This document shows positions 40,481-48,968 of a stretch of 64,000 nt of DNA, piece by piece. The notes below the pieces were generated by a model that made no database searches, was not told where the DNA came from, and was given only the letters and a program-made list of their open reading frames with translations. Source of the DNA: Crambe crambe (Eukaryota > Porifera > Demospongiae > Poecilosclerida > Crambeidae); assembly GCA_963924555.1 (NCBI GenBank), contig OZ004584.1:4649001-4713000 (forward strand), written 5' to 3'. Numbering within the stretch: the stretch's first letter is position 1; every line of letters starts with the position of its first letter. The translations under genes and the position numbers were made by a program.

Positions 40481-43400
40481 CTAGAGTCTATCAGGAGCAC
40501 GCCTTTGTCGATTTGAACGTCGGAGAGGCTGAGCTTCTACTGTAGGGGTAACAGAGTCCCTAGATACAGTAGGATTAGCATTGTCTTTGGGAACAATTGC
40601 ATCCTCTTCTGATGCAATAGTGGAGCCTTCTAGATGGTCGACTGCAGCTCCATCTCCACCATTGGTGTTAGTAGTTTCATCACTTGGCAAACTAGTACTG
40701 TCTGTCTGTGTGTGTCCTGGTAGCACATCCTTTTGTTGACTTGTGTCTCCACTAGGGGCTAGATGTCGTATTGACACGGTAGTCTCTCGGCCATCAGCAT
40801 ATCGGACATGTGCATACTGCGGATTAGCCTGCAGCAGTTCAACTTCATCCACCAAGGGGTCGCTCTTGCTGGTGCGAACATGACGTTTGAGGAGGACAGA
40901 GCCTGGAGTTAAGAGCCAGGTTGGCACTGATCCGCCAGTAGAAGAACGCCTCTCAAATTTGAAGAGCCTCTCATGTGGGGTGCAGTTAGTGGCCGTGCAC
41001 AGCAGAGAACGCAGGGAGTGCAATGCATCAGGGAGAACGTCTTGCCAGCGTGTAATTGGAAGGCAACGGGTTTTCAGGGCCATAGTTATAGCCTTCCAAA
41101 TTGTTCCATTGTATTTTTCCACTTGACCATTACATGCTGGGTTGTAAGGAGTAGTCCGACTAGTGGCAATGCCTTTATTCAGAAGGAACTGGCGGAGCTC
41201 TTCACTCATGAAGGATGAACCCCTGTCTGAGTGGATGTATGCTGGCATCCCAAAAATAGAGAAAAGCTGACATAAGCATTGTATGACACTCTGTGTGCTA
41301 ACATCCTTACATGGGAACACAAACGGGAACCGACTATACTCGTCAATTATATTGAGGAAGAAAGTGTTCTGGTTATTTGACTTCAGGGGGCCTTTGAAAT
41401 CGATATTCAATCTCTCAAAAGGTTGAGTAGCCTTTATCAGGTGTGCTTGGATAGGCGAATGGAACTGAGGCTTCAATTCCGCACATACCCTGCAAGCCTT
41501 GGTCATCTGTCTCACATCCTCCACAGAATATGGTAGATTCCGACTCTTCACAAAGTGGAACATGCGGGTAACTCCAGGGTGACAAAGTGAATTATGAAGT
41601 TCACTTAGGTTACTACATGGGAGGGCAGCACAGAAAGCACGAGATAATGTATCAGGAGGGATATTTTCAGCTCCTGGACGGTACACAATATCAAAGCTGT
41701 AGCAAGATAATTCTGTTCTCCATCGCATAATCTTATCATTTTTTATTTTCCCTCTCTGTTTGTTGTCAAACATGTAGGCAACAGAACGTTGATCAGTCCT
41801 TATAGTGAAGTGCCCTCTAGTAAGATAGTGTCTCCAGTGGCGAATTGCCTCAATAATGGCCTTGGCTTCTTTTTCAACCGATGCATGACTAATCTCTGGA
41901 CCCTGTAACGTGCGGGAAAAAAATGCTACTGGGCGCCCATTCTGATTAAGGGTAGCTGCGATGGCAAAGTCAGAAGCATCAGTTTCAACTTCAAAAGGAG
42001 TTTGCTCATCGATGGCACACACAACTGAGTTTTCAATGTCCCTTTTCAGGGCTTCAAATGCAGTCTTAGCCTCTATAGATATAGGGAAAGTGGATGTTGT
42101 TGTAAGAGGCCGTATTTTATCAGAGTAGCACTGAATCCATTGGGAGTAGTGAGAAAAGAATCCAAGAACCCGGCGAAGACTTTTGGCATCATTTGGAGCT
42201 GGGAGCTGCAAGAGGGGACGCAGGCGTTCTGGATCTGGCCTGATCTCTCCATCCTCAATGATGTAGCCAAGGATAGCCAATTTTCCGGTGGAAAATATAC
42301 TTTTGTCATCATTGTAGGTAATTTTGCGCCGAGAGGCTACTTCTTGAAAACACTTTAAATTTTTATCATGTTCTTCCTGATCTTTTCCACATATTGTCAC
42401 ATCGTCGAGGTATGCAAAGGTGCCCTGTAGTTTTTCTTCGGCTATAATATTGGTCATGATCCTTTGAAAACATGCCACCCCATTGGTCACCCCAAAAGGT
42501 ATGCGTGTGAATTGATACAGTGCATTACCTGCCTGGAAAGCAGTGTATGGTTTGTCACTTTCCTTGATGTTGACCTGGTGGTAAGCACTGCGGAGATCGA
42601 TGGTGCTGAAGATTCGGTATTGGGCAATGGTATTGACAGTGTCGTCAATGCGAGGCAATGGATAAGCATCCAGAAGAGTGAAGCGGTTTATGGTCTGTGA
42701 ATAATCAATAACCATCCTTTTCTTATGATTTTCGTTACGAGTTACAACCACTTGAGCTCGCCAAGGTGAGGTACTGGGTTCAATGACTCCTTCCCCAAGT
42801 AGGCGCTGTACCTCAGCGTCTATAAACTTTCTGTCCTCATAACTGTATCTGCGTGACTTGGTTGCTATGGGATGAATATCAGCAGTCAGGTTACTAAAGA
42901 GGTCGGGAGATTCAACTTTCAGTGTGCTGAGGCCACAGACGGTGAGAGGAGGCTCCGGTCCTCCATGATGGAAGCTAACACTCTGGTGTTGCTTTTGGAA
43001 ATCAAGTCCAAGGATCAAATCCGAGCACAAACTAGGAAGTATTGACAGGTGAAAATTGGAGTATGTCCGGCCATCTAGTTCTAGGCTGGTAATGCAATAT
43101 CCAAGAGTTTTGGCAGAAAGAGAAGACTGAGCCATGCAGATATCCCTGGGGTCAGAGTACTTTTGGAGGTCAAGAACATCCACAAGGTGAGGGTGGATAA
43201 AACTTTCCGTGCTACAGGAGTCTATCAGAGCCCTAGCACTTACGCCATTGATGGTGACCTCAGAGCTTGATTTGAGTAATGCTGGTGGAGTGCTAGAAGT
43301 GACTGCAGCTAATGTTGGGTACATAGCGGCTGCAGTGCCTCCCTGTTCACCAGTAGGATTGGACCTGCAGACCTTGGCAAAGTGCCCCTTCTTCTGACAC

Positions 43401-44098
43401 CTTCTGCAGGTTGCATCCTTAGCTGGGCATTTCTGACGTGGATGCTTACTGTTACCACAAAAGTAGCACTTGGCTCCAGAGACTGCTGCAACAAAGCTCT
43501 CAGGATCGCTGGCAGATGGTGGGGAAGTAGTAGTTGTAGCGGCAACAGGGAGGGGAGGAGGGCCCAATGAACCATAGGCTTCAGAGCTCTTTTGGGCGGT
43601 GTCCAGTGATCGGGCCTGTATGGACATAGTACTCAGATCAAGAGTTTTATTCTCTAGTAGACGCTGGCGTATGGCGTTGGATTGTAGACCAGTAATGAAT
43701 GCGTCACGCACTGCCTCGTCCCTGTAAACAGCAGCAGTGACATTCTGAAAGTTACAATCCTTGGATAAGGTCTTAAGAGCCAGGAGGAATTCATCGATAG
43801 TCTCACCACTCCGCTGTCGTCGGGTTGCCAATAAATGTCGGGCAAACACTTCATTGGTGGGCTTGATATAGAGAGCCTTCAGTGTAGCAATGGCATCGTC
43901 GTAGTTCTCGCAGTGTTCGATATACTCAAAGATTCGTGGGCTAACGTAGTTTGTTAGCACTTGCAATTTGTTAAGCCCATCAGTAGGCAGGACTGAGACG
44001 AAGTTCTCGAAGGTGCGAATCCAGTGTAGCCACTCCTTGTTCGCCATGCTCGAGTTGGGATCTGTGCCCAGTTTCTCTGGCCGCAGGAGTCGTTCCAT
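40481..44098 (-). CDS. Gag-Pol polyprotein of the gypsy element
   Basis: A single uninterrupted frame of 1205 residues makes Gag and Pol together. Gag comes first and ends with two CCHC knuckles (C211, C214, H219, C224 and C231, C234, H239, C244). The protease has ALIDSCST near residue 293 and ILGLD near 363. Reverse transcriptase contains FSTIDLRSAYHQ (D501) and YLDD (D565, D566). RNase H has TDAS (D707), E744, D769 and D816. Integrase has an H835/H840/C869/C872 zinc site and a D900-D958-E994 triad with 35 residues between the last two. The C-terminal tail ends in RRSNRQRRAPDRL; no chromodomain or envelope gene is seen. The first Met at 44098 is just inside the 5' LTR. The protease motif is DSC instead of the usual DSG/DTG. 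All other key residues are present, so it is likely functional or recently so. Confidence 0.95.
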   Translation of the reverse strand: MERLLRPEKLGTDPNSSMANKEWLHWIRTFENFVSVLPTDGLNKLQVLTNYVSPRIFEYIEHCENYDDAIATLKALYIKPTNEVFARHLLATRRQRSGETIDEFLLALKTLSKDCNFQNVTAAVYRDEAVRDAFITGLQSNAIRQRLLENKTLDLSTMSIQARSLDTAQKSSEAYGSLGPPPLPVAATTTTSPPSASDPESFVAAVSGAKCYFCGNSKHPRQKCPAKDATCRRCQKKGHFAKVCRSNPTGEQGGTAAAMYPTLAAVTSSTPPALLKSSSEVTINGVSARALIDSCSTESFIHPHLVDVLDLQKYSDPRDICMAQSSLSAKTLGYCITSLELDGRTYSNFHLSILPSLCSDLILGLDFQKQHQSVSFHHGGPEPPLTVCGLSTLKVESPDLFSNLTADIHPIATKSRRYSYEDRKFIDAEVQRLLGEGVIEPSTSPWRAQVVVTRNENHKKRMVIDYSQTINRFTLLDAYPLPRIDDTVNTIAQYRIFSTIDLRSAYHQVNIKESDKPYTAFQAGNALYQFTRIPFGVTNGVACFQRIMTNIIAEEKLQGTFAYLDDVTICGKDQEEHDKNLKCFQEVASRRKITYNDDKSIFSTGKLAILGYIIEDGEIRPDPERLRPLLQLPAPNDAKSLRRVLGFFSHYSQWIQCYSDKIRPLTTTSTFPISIEAKTAFEALKRDIENSVVCAIDEQTPFEVETDASDFAIAATLNQNGRPVAFFSRTLQGPEISHASVEKEAKAIIEAIRHWRHYLTRGHFTIRTDQRSVAYMFDNKQRGKIKNDKIMRWRTELSCYSFDIVYRPGAENIPPDTLSRAFCAALPCSNLSELHNSLCHPGVTRMFHFVKSRNLPYSVEDVRQMTKACRVCAELKPQFHSPIQAHLIKATQPFERLNIDFKGPLKSNNQNTFFLNIIDEYSRFPFVFPCKDVSTQSVIQCLCQLFSIFGMPAYIHSDRGSSFMSEELRQFLLNKGIATSRTTPYNPACNGQVEKYNGTIWKAITMALKTRCLPITRWQDVLPDALHSLRSLLCTATNCTPHERLFKFERRSSTGGSVPTWLLTPGSVLLKRHVRTSKSDPLVDEVELLQANPQYAHVRYADGRETTVSIRHLAPSGDTSQQKDVLPGHTQTDSTSLPSDETTNTNGGDGAAVDHLEGSTIASEEDAIVPKDNANPTVSRDSVTPTVEAQPLRRSNRQRRAPDRL

Positions 44099-44115
44099 AT
44101 TTAAGTCGATAAAAT

Positions 44116-44260
44116 TGTAGTGTCCAGAAATCAGTAACCTAAAAACATAAGGCTTTTATCGACTTAGAAATAGTGGTAAGAGATGATACAAAATCAATAC
44201 ACGTGCACAAGGTAAGGGTTGACACAAATACAAAATCAAAAGAAATAATGTTCTACATCA
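44116..44260 (-). repeat. 5' LTR of the gypsy element
   Basis: 145 bp and identical to the other LTR. The 13 bases at 44154-44166 are the exact reverse complement of 44102-44114, which begins one base inside the element from the LTR edge. The coding start (44098) lies 18 bp from the LTR, so the leader is very short. Confidence 0.93.
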
Positions 44261-44936
44261 GGCCTTAGTGTGAGTGTCATTATGAGAGCTATCTAACAGC
44301 TATAGCTTAATTGATGCACTATGCTAGTGATGTCATCATCTCATAGAGTGAACATACTTGGAAGAGCTGGTAGCACAAATGTGCACTCTTCATCCAGTCC
44401 TGTTACACTCAGTGTTAGAGGCTCTAGTCTGGCACGAGCATGGCTGATGGTGATCCTTGGAGGGTAGTCTGGTATCTCTGTTACTAATTCACCCTCTGTC
44501 TCTGGAAGATCAATCTCTGCCTTTGAAATCTATAGATAATACATACATTAGCTATAATAGCTAGTGGGTATCAAATTTTAATAGGCTGCATGAATTCATA
44601 ATGAATAGAGAAGTCCACACATTTATGTTGATGATGAATAATTAGAGATTGCATGCCCACTCATTGCTGAACTAGATTAGGAATCAAATTTCAGGATTAA
44701 AGGACAATGCATGTGTGGTAGACTATGTACTATGAATACTAATTAACATTACATAATCATGTCATTACGTCATTATTTGTTACCGGTATACATTACAGTG
44801 AATAACAGAGAATATCAGTCATGTGCTCAATGATTTAACTATCTTAGCACCAAAATTTAGCTACAAGGTTACTGGATTCAGTAGGGAGTGGCTGAAAACT
44901 ATTAGGTATATCTGTTAACTTTCTTCACACCTTTAG

Positions 44937-45208
44937 TAAAGCCACCCGTGACTGCAGAAGATTTATTTCATGATCTATATTCCATTGCTGGAAAGTGGAG
45001 TGAATTCGCACTAAAGATAGGAATTGATGAGGATCTTGAGGATGAAATTTACACTAACAATGAAACCAATGAGGCATGTTTGAAGGATACCTTGGAGTAC
45101 TTCTTCAAAAGAAGAGCTCCCTTCAAAGAAATCACTGCTGCTTTATATCATATAGAGGAGCATGAGTTGGCATGTACTTTATCAAAAAAATATTCAGAAT
45201 TGATGTAG
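44937..45208 (+). CDS. Orphan Death-domain exon
   Basis: An ACCTTTAG acceptor at 44936 opens a frame of about 90 codons: KPPVTAEDLFHDLYSIAGKW, then ALKIGIDEDLEDEI, LKDTLEYFFKRRAPFKEITA and a stop. The pattern of six helices fits a Death-superfamily domain, as used for homotypic contacts in apoptosis and innate signalling. It lies on the + strand, opposite to the ZU5-type exon 0.4 kb to the left, so it is not a continuation of that gene. No upstream + strand exon was found. It may be the last exon of a gene whose 5' part was lost or moved. Confidence 0.65.
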
Positions 45209-45552
45209 CTAGCTAGGACATTATGTCAGTTGTGTTTATTATTAGTTTAACAATTTTGTTTTGATGACAAGTCATGTATTTTATACAAACAGTTGTGGCA
45301 ACTCCAAATATAGCACACTATAGTTTTGCTATGATAAACACATTACTAGCTACCAGCTAAACAGTTTCATGATGTATACTAGCTATTAGCTAATGATATT
45401 ATTATTAATGGATGACTGTCCTACCACATCGGCAATCATTTTAATGTTGATTAATGTGGTTGACATCAGTAAAGGTAGCTATGGCTCATAGTTCAAGTAG
45501 CTACCTATATGAAATTAACTGCTAGCTATTAGCTAAAATTACTGGTCTTATT
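45209..45552. other. Spacer without a recognised gene
   Basis: AT-rich, with only short frames. It separates the orphan Death exon from the receptor cluster. Confidence 0.5.
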
Positions 45553-45836
45553 ATGGTGATAGCATCATTGGTAATTTGTGGTCTGCATCAACGAGTTGTA
45601 TTAAACTGTACCTTGGACTTCATCCCACTGGGTGCACATGCAATAGAATGGACGATCAACGATGTCTCAGCATCTCAAATTGAAGGAGTTGATACAACAA
45701 TTGGAAATCAAATGCTTATTCTGAACTGTACTCAGATATTTGAAGGCTCTACAATTCTGTGCAGGAAACGAAATATCTTCAATCGAAGTGACCCAGATGT
45801 TCTTGGAGATGTATACAACATCCAAATACAAGGTGT
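45553..45836 (+). CDS. Receptor cluster unit a: lone Ig-like exon
   Basis: An open stretch encodes an Ig-like domain containing VICGLHQRVVLNC, IEWTIND and LILNCTQIFEGSTILC, then a CAAG|GTGTAT donor. Cys spacing and the central Trp fit an Ig fold. It is homologous to the Ig exons of units b and c. A short hydrophobic lead (MVIASLVICG) may be chance. The next exons belong to unit b, so this is either a first Ig domain of the same gene or a leftover duplicate. Confidence 0.55.
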
Positions 45837-45916
45837 ATATTAAATAATAATTAATTTTTGGTTACATCATTCACATTTTATTTTCTAAACTACATCTATC
45901 TTTTCGATAGTTAGCT

Positions 45917-48119
45917 ATGGCAGGAAGATACTTCTTTGCTCTTATGCTAGTATTTATTAAGTTAGTGGAAGGAAAAGGTATTGGTGATGATACAGTAGCT
46001 CTTTGGATGAAATAATTATGCTATGCTTATGTAGAAGTGGTGTGTGGTTTATATCAAATAGCTGCATTTCATTGCAACTTGAATACGGCATCTCTAATTC
46101 AACCTTCTATTCTATGGACTGTCACCAATAATTATGAATACCTCAAATAAGAACTGATCATTTAAAGAATTTCAGATAAACTGTACAGAAGAGAATGAAA
46201 ATGTTACAGTTCAGTGTATGGTACTTGATATAGCAAATTTAAGCTCTGGTATCATTTATGGTGACTTAATTACACTCCACATTCAAGGAAATTAAGCTAA
46301 CTCATTTAGCTATCATATAATTATTAAACCGTTAATAGTAGATTTATTCCTCCAGGACTACTTGCTAAAGTGAGAGAAGTGAATGTTTCTATTAACTGTT
46401 CCTCCATCACCCTGACTTGGCAGCCTCCCTTCTCCCTGGACATCCCTAACACTGACCCAGACATGACCTTCTGTGTGGAGGTGTACAATGTATCTGAGGG
46501 AGAGAGGACTCCACTTCACCACCTTGGACGATTCTCTATTGTGACTCCTCACTACACAATACCTACCAGCAACTCTGGACTGATGGTTCACTATCAGTTC
46601 ATAGTCACAGCAGTGAATGTAGTAGGTCGAGGGGCTCCTAGTGATCCAAGGAATGTAGAATTTTATGATGGTAATGAAACTAATGGGTACTACATAATTA
46701 TGTAGGTGACTAGCTGTTATTGTGATGATTAATATTATTCAGGGATATTCCTTAGTGTGGGTCAAATACAACAACGATTTAAGTTGGAATTGGAGCTGAA
46801 TATAATAATCTTTGGTAAAAACTTATCAAAAGGGTAAAAATGCTAGCTATTCAGTCTCTTGCAGGTGACATCTGTATGCTTCCAAGAATTAACTGTTCAC
46901 ATTAACCATGACAATAGCACTCATTGCAACTGCTCAGTTAGTTTGAACCAGTTACAGTACCTCATTCTGAACAGTGAGAATAACTGTAGCAGATGTCTCA
47001 ATGCATCTGTGAACAACTATACTGTTTACGTGGAAACTGATGATGGAAGTTTATCTAATGTTATCCTTGTGATGTACTTCCAGAGTGAAAGCAACCCAAC
47101 TAATATGACAACACAAAGAAACAGTTCAACAATAATTAGTAAGCAGCTGTAGCTATAATTACCATGGACTCATGTACGTACGTATGTCATATACTATTCT
47201 ATTGTAGACTCCTTTGAACATTTGAATGTAATAATTGCTGTTGGTATTGGTAAATGTAGAATCATGTCACTGATATTGTTACCATTATCATATACTCCAT
47301 TTAGTGCATTCATTCTACTGCTATCAACATTTTGCTGTTGCTATTGGTTATATCATGAGAAAAAAGGTATTTATAATTTATAACTTGCACTGCAGCTTAG
47401 ACAGTTGATCAATATGACAGTTAAATTCATGATGATTCACTTATACTATGTTATATATAACAATCCCACAGGAAGGAACCATGGCCAAAAATCATCTGAT
47501 AAAATAATAAACCTTGAGATACAAACTCATGAAAACAGTGCATACACATTTATCAAGCTTAAGGATGTTCAAAGAGAAGAGGTATCTATGCAAGGAGCTA
47601 GCTAGCTATAATTGATGAACTCAGAGAGCAAGTTTTAATTTCTCTCCATTAAGCTCCAGATGGCTATCATACACAGCTAGTTACAGTTAATCTGAGTGTT
47701 TACAATGTATTGCATCCCAATGGCGGCCATTTTGGTGCACAATTTGTATTATGCTCTATGAAGATTGTGTACTAAAATGGCTGCCATTGGCATGGTGAAT
47801 GGATGTATGATTATACAAGTGTAGTCATGATTGATCTTTCATTATAGAGATCTTCTGAAGTGGTAGCCACTGCTCAAGATAGACAGAATCACCCAGAAAT
47901 ACACGCTCAGGAAAACAGTGCATATGCCATTACTAAAGATGTTGGTAAAGTAGAGGTGATGATAGACTAATACTACATAGCTACGATAATTGAATTAAGT
48001 TCTCTATATTTCGATAGCCAGTTTATGCTGAGATTCCTCCTTTAACTCCGAGAGTTGAAATAGTTGGGCCTGATGCAACATTTTACTCAAATGTGGGAGA
48101 AGAGAGGAGGAAGCATTGA
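45917..48119 (+). CDS. Ig/FN3 transmembrane receptor with tyrosine-motif tail (unit b)
   Basis: Predicted exons: 45917-45977 signal peptide (MAGRYFFALMLVFIKLVEG); about 46035-46290 Ig-like, with a stop or frame change inside; 46356-46670 FN3 domain (ITLTWQPPFSLD, VEVYNVSEGE, YQFIVTAVNVVGRG); about 46743-46817; about 46864-47140 Cys/Asn-rich; 47208-47249 and 47305-47366 transmembrane (AFILLLSTFCCCYWL); tail exons 47472-47581, 47848-47955 and 48018-48119. The tail carries SAYTFI, SAYAIT, VYAEI and FYSNV, close to YxxI/L/V immunoreceptor-type motifs that recruit SH2 proteins when phosphorylated. Many N-glycosylation sites lie outside. The Ig exon break and the lack of a GT donor after it (CAAGGAAAT) cast doubt on whether this unit makes full protein. 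Unit c is a tandem paralogue. Confidence 0.65.
47705..47812. repeat. Inverted-repeat hairpin in receptor intron
   Basis: CCAATGGCGGCCATTTTGGT and its near complement ACTAAAATGGCTGCCATTGG form about 25-bp arms. The same element is at about 50790-50862 in unit c, so it predates the duplication. Confidence 0.7.
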
Positions 48120-48540
48120 GGGGTCAATTATGGTGAGAATCTTTAACACAGGTTGGTGTAAAAGAAGGGGACAAGAAACTGATGGCAAGTTATAATGTAG
48201 CCTCTCACCATAGCTGCCAGTATAGGAATACTTTTGAGATCTCCTGAAGTGTCCTCTTTCAAGAATACAACAATGTCTCCCAATTGTACACCTTGTTCCC
48301 CACAAAAAAATAGGCCTGGGAACAGTGGAAAAGGACATACCTCTCAAAAAAAACAATCTTGTTATACGAACTAACCTCTAAAGAGGACAACCTCTCTACA
48401 AAGGATCAACAAAAGGCTGGGTCCCAAGTCCGTCCATTTATTAGAAGTTCCTCTATAGCTAATGGTTTTTACATTTCACTGAAGAGTTTCTTTATTGACT
48501 TATTGATATTACTTTATTGACACTCTCTTCCTTCTCACCC

Positions 48541-48571
<31 letters not shown>

Positions 48572-48968
48572 ACACACCACACAATATCCAGTACCTAAGA
48601 ACACTGGTGGTCACTCCCAATTCAGCTTCATAACCCAATACACATTGTAATTACTATAATCATTGCTTGTTTTTTTATCCTCATCATAACACATTGTGAT
48701 CATAAAGTTAATCAGTCACACTAAAGTTCTAATCATGTCATTAAATTTCAATATCAATAACTCTCACACTCATAATTATTAAATCAGACAATTAGCTGCT
48801 ACTCAGAGCCATCATCAGTGTATGATTATCAATTAGCTTTTCCCAAAATCTTCTCTGCTATAATTACATAACTATATAATTCATAGTGTGGTGCATGGGC
48901 TAATTTCACAATGAAAACAGTGCACATAATGTTGTCCAAACTATAGCTTAGCTAGATAGCTAATATAC
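48120..48968. other. Spacer between receptor units
   Basis: Contains a 17-C run followed by a CA microsatellite (about 48539-48577) and repeat DNA with AGAGGACAACCTC-type motifs. No gene recognised. Confidence 0.6.

Larger units (their letters stand above)
40302..44265 (-). mobile_element. Complete Ty3/gypsy LTR retrotransposon
   Basis: Two identical 145-bp LTRs (40307-40451 and 44116-44260) enclose one long coding frame. In element sense each LTR starts TGATGTAG and ends CACTACA. The direct repeat GGCCT flanks the element (40302-40306 and 44261-44265), a 5-bp target duplication. Identical LTRs and an intact frame indicate a very recent insertion. A purine-rich GCAGAGGGTGAA precedes the 3' LTR. 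The element sits in an intron of the ZU5/vinculin-tail/Death gene, in the same orientation. The stretch just after the 5' LTR matches the LTR itself in reverse (see findings), not an evident tRNA end. Confidence 0.95.
38491..44529 (-). pseudogene. ZU5-family / vinculin-tail / Death-domain gene, split by a gypsy element
   Basis: Minus-strand exons in order: 44529-44358 (beta-rich exon shared with the ZU5 genes, ending LSVTGLDEECTFVLPALP), [gypsy insertion], 40176-40118, 40028-39946, 39502-39418, 39352-39256, 39061-38924, 38830-38491. The four from 40028 to 38924 resemble the vinculin/alpha-catenin tail: VKRMIDIMNDIETLAR, LIQERTDEIIKSTKRTM, IIPKILSISQQLK, and AVDMLVTNAKELMSSIREL. The last encodes a Death domain (TEWDDLGEVLGLPHSDIEAI). 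Phases fit at exon D to V1, V1 to V2, V3 to V4, V4 to V5 and V5 to Death. V2 to V3 does not fit, and the Death exon has a frameshift. Vinculin tails bind actin; Death domains bind each other in signalling. Upstream ankyrin and ZU5 exons were not found here. It is either a decayed gene or one with errors or missed exons. Confidence 0.6.

Noticed and set aside
40973..43575. Several 60-90 codon frames overlapping the gypsy Gag-Pol
   Set aside because: They are alternative-frame shadows of the 1205-codon polyprotein.
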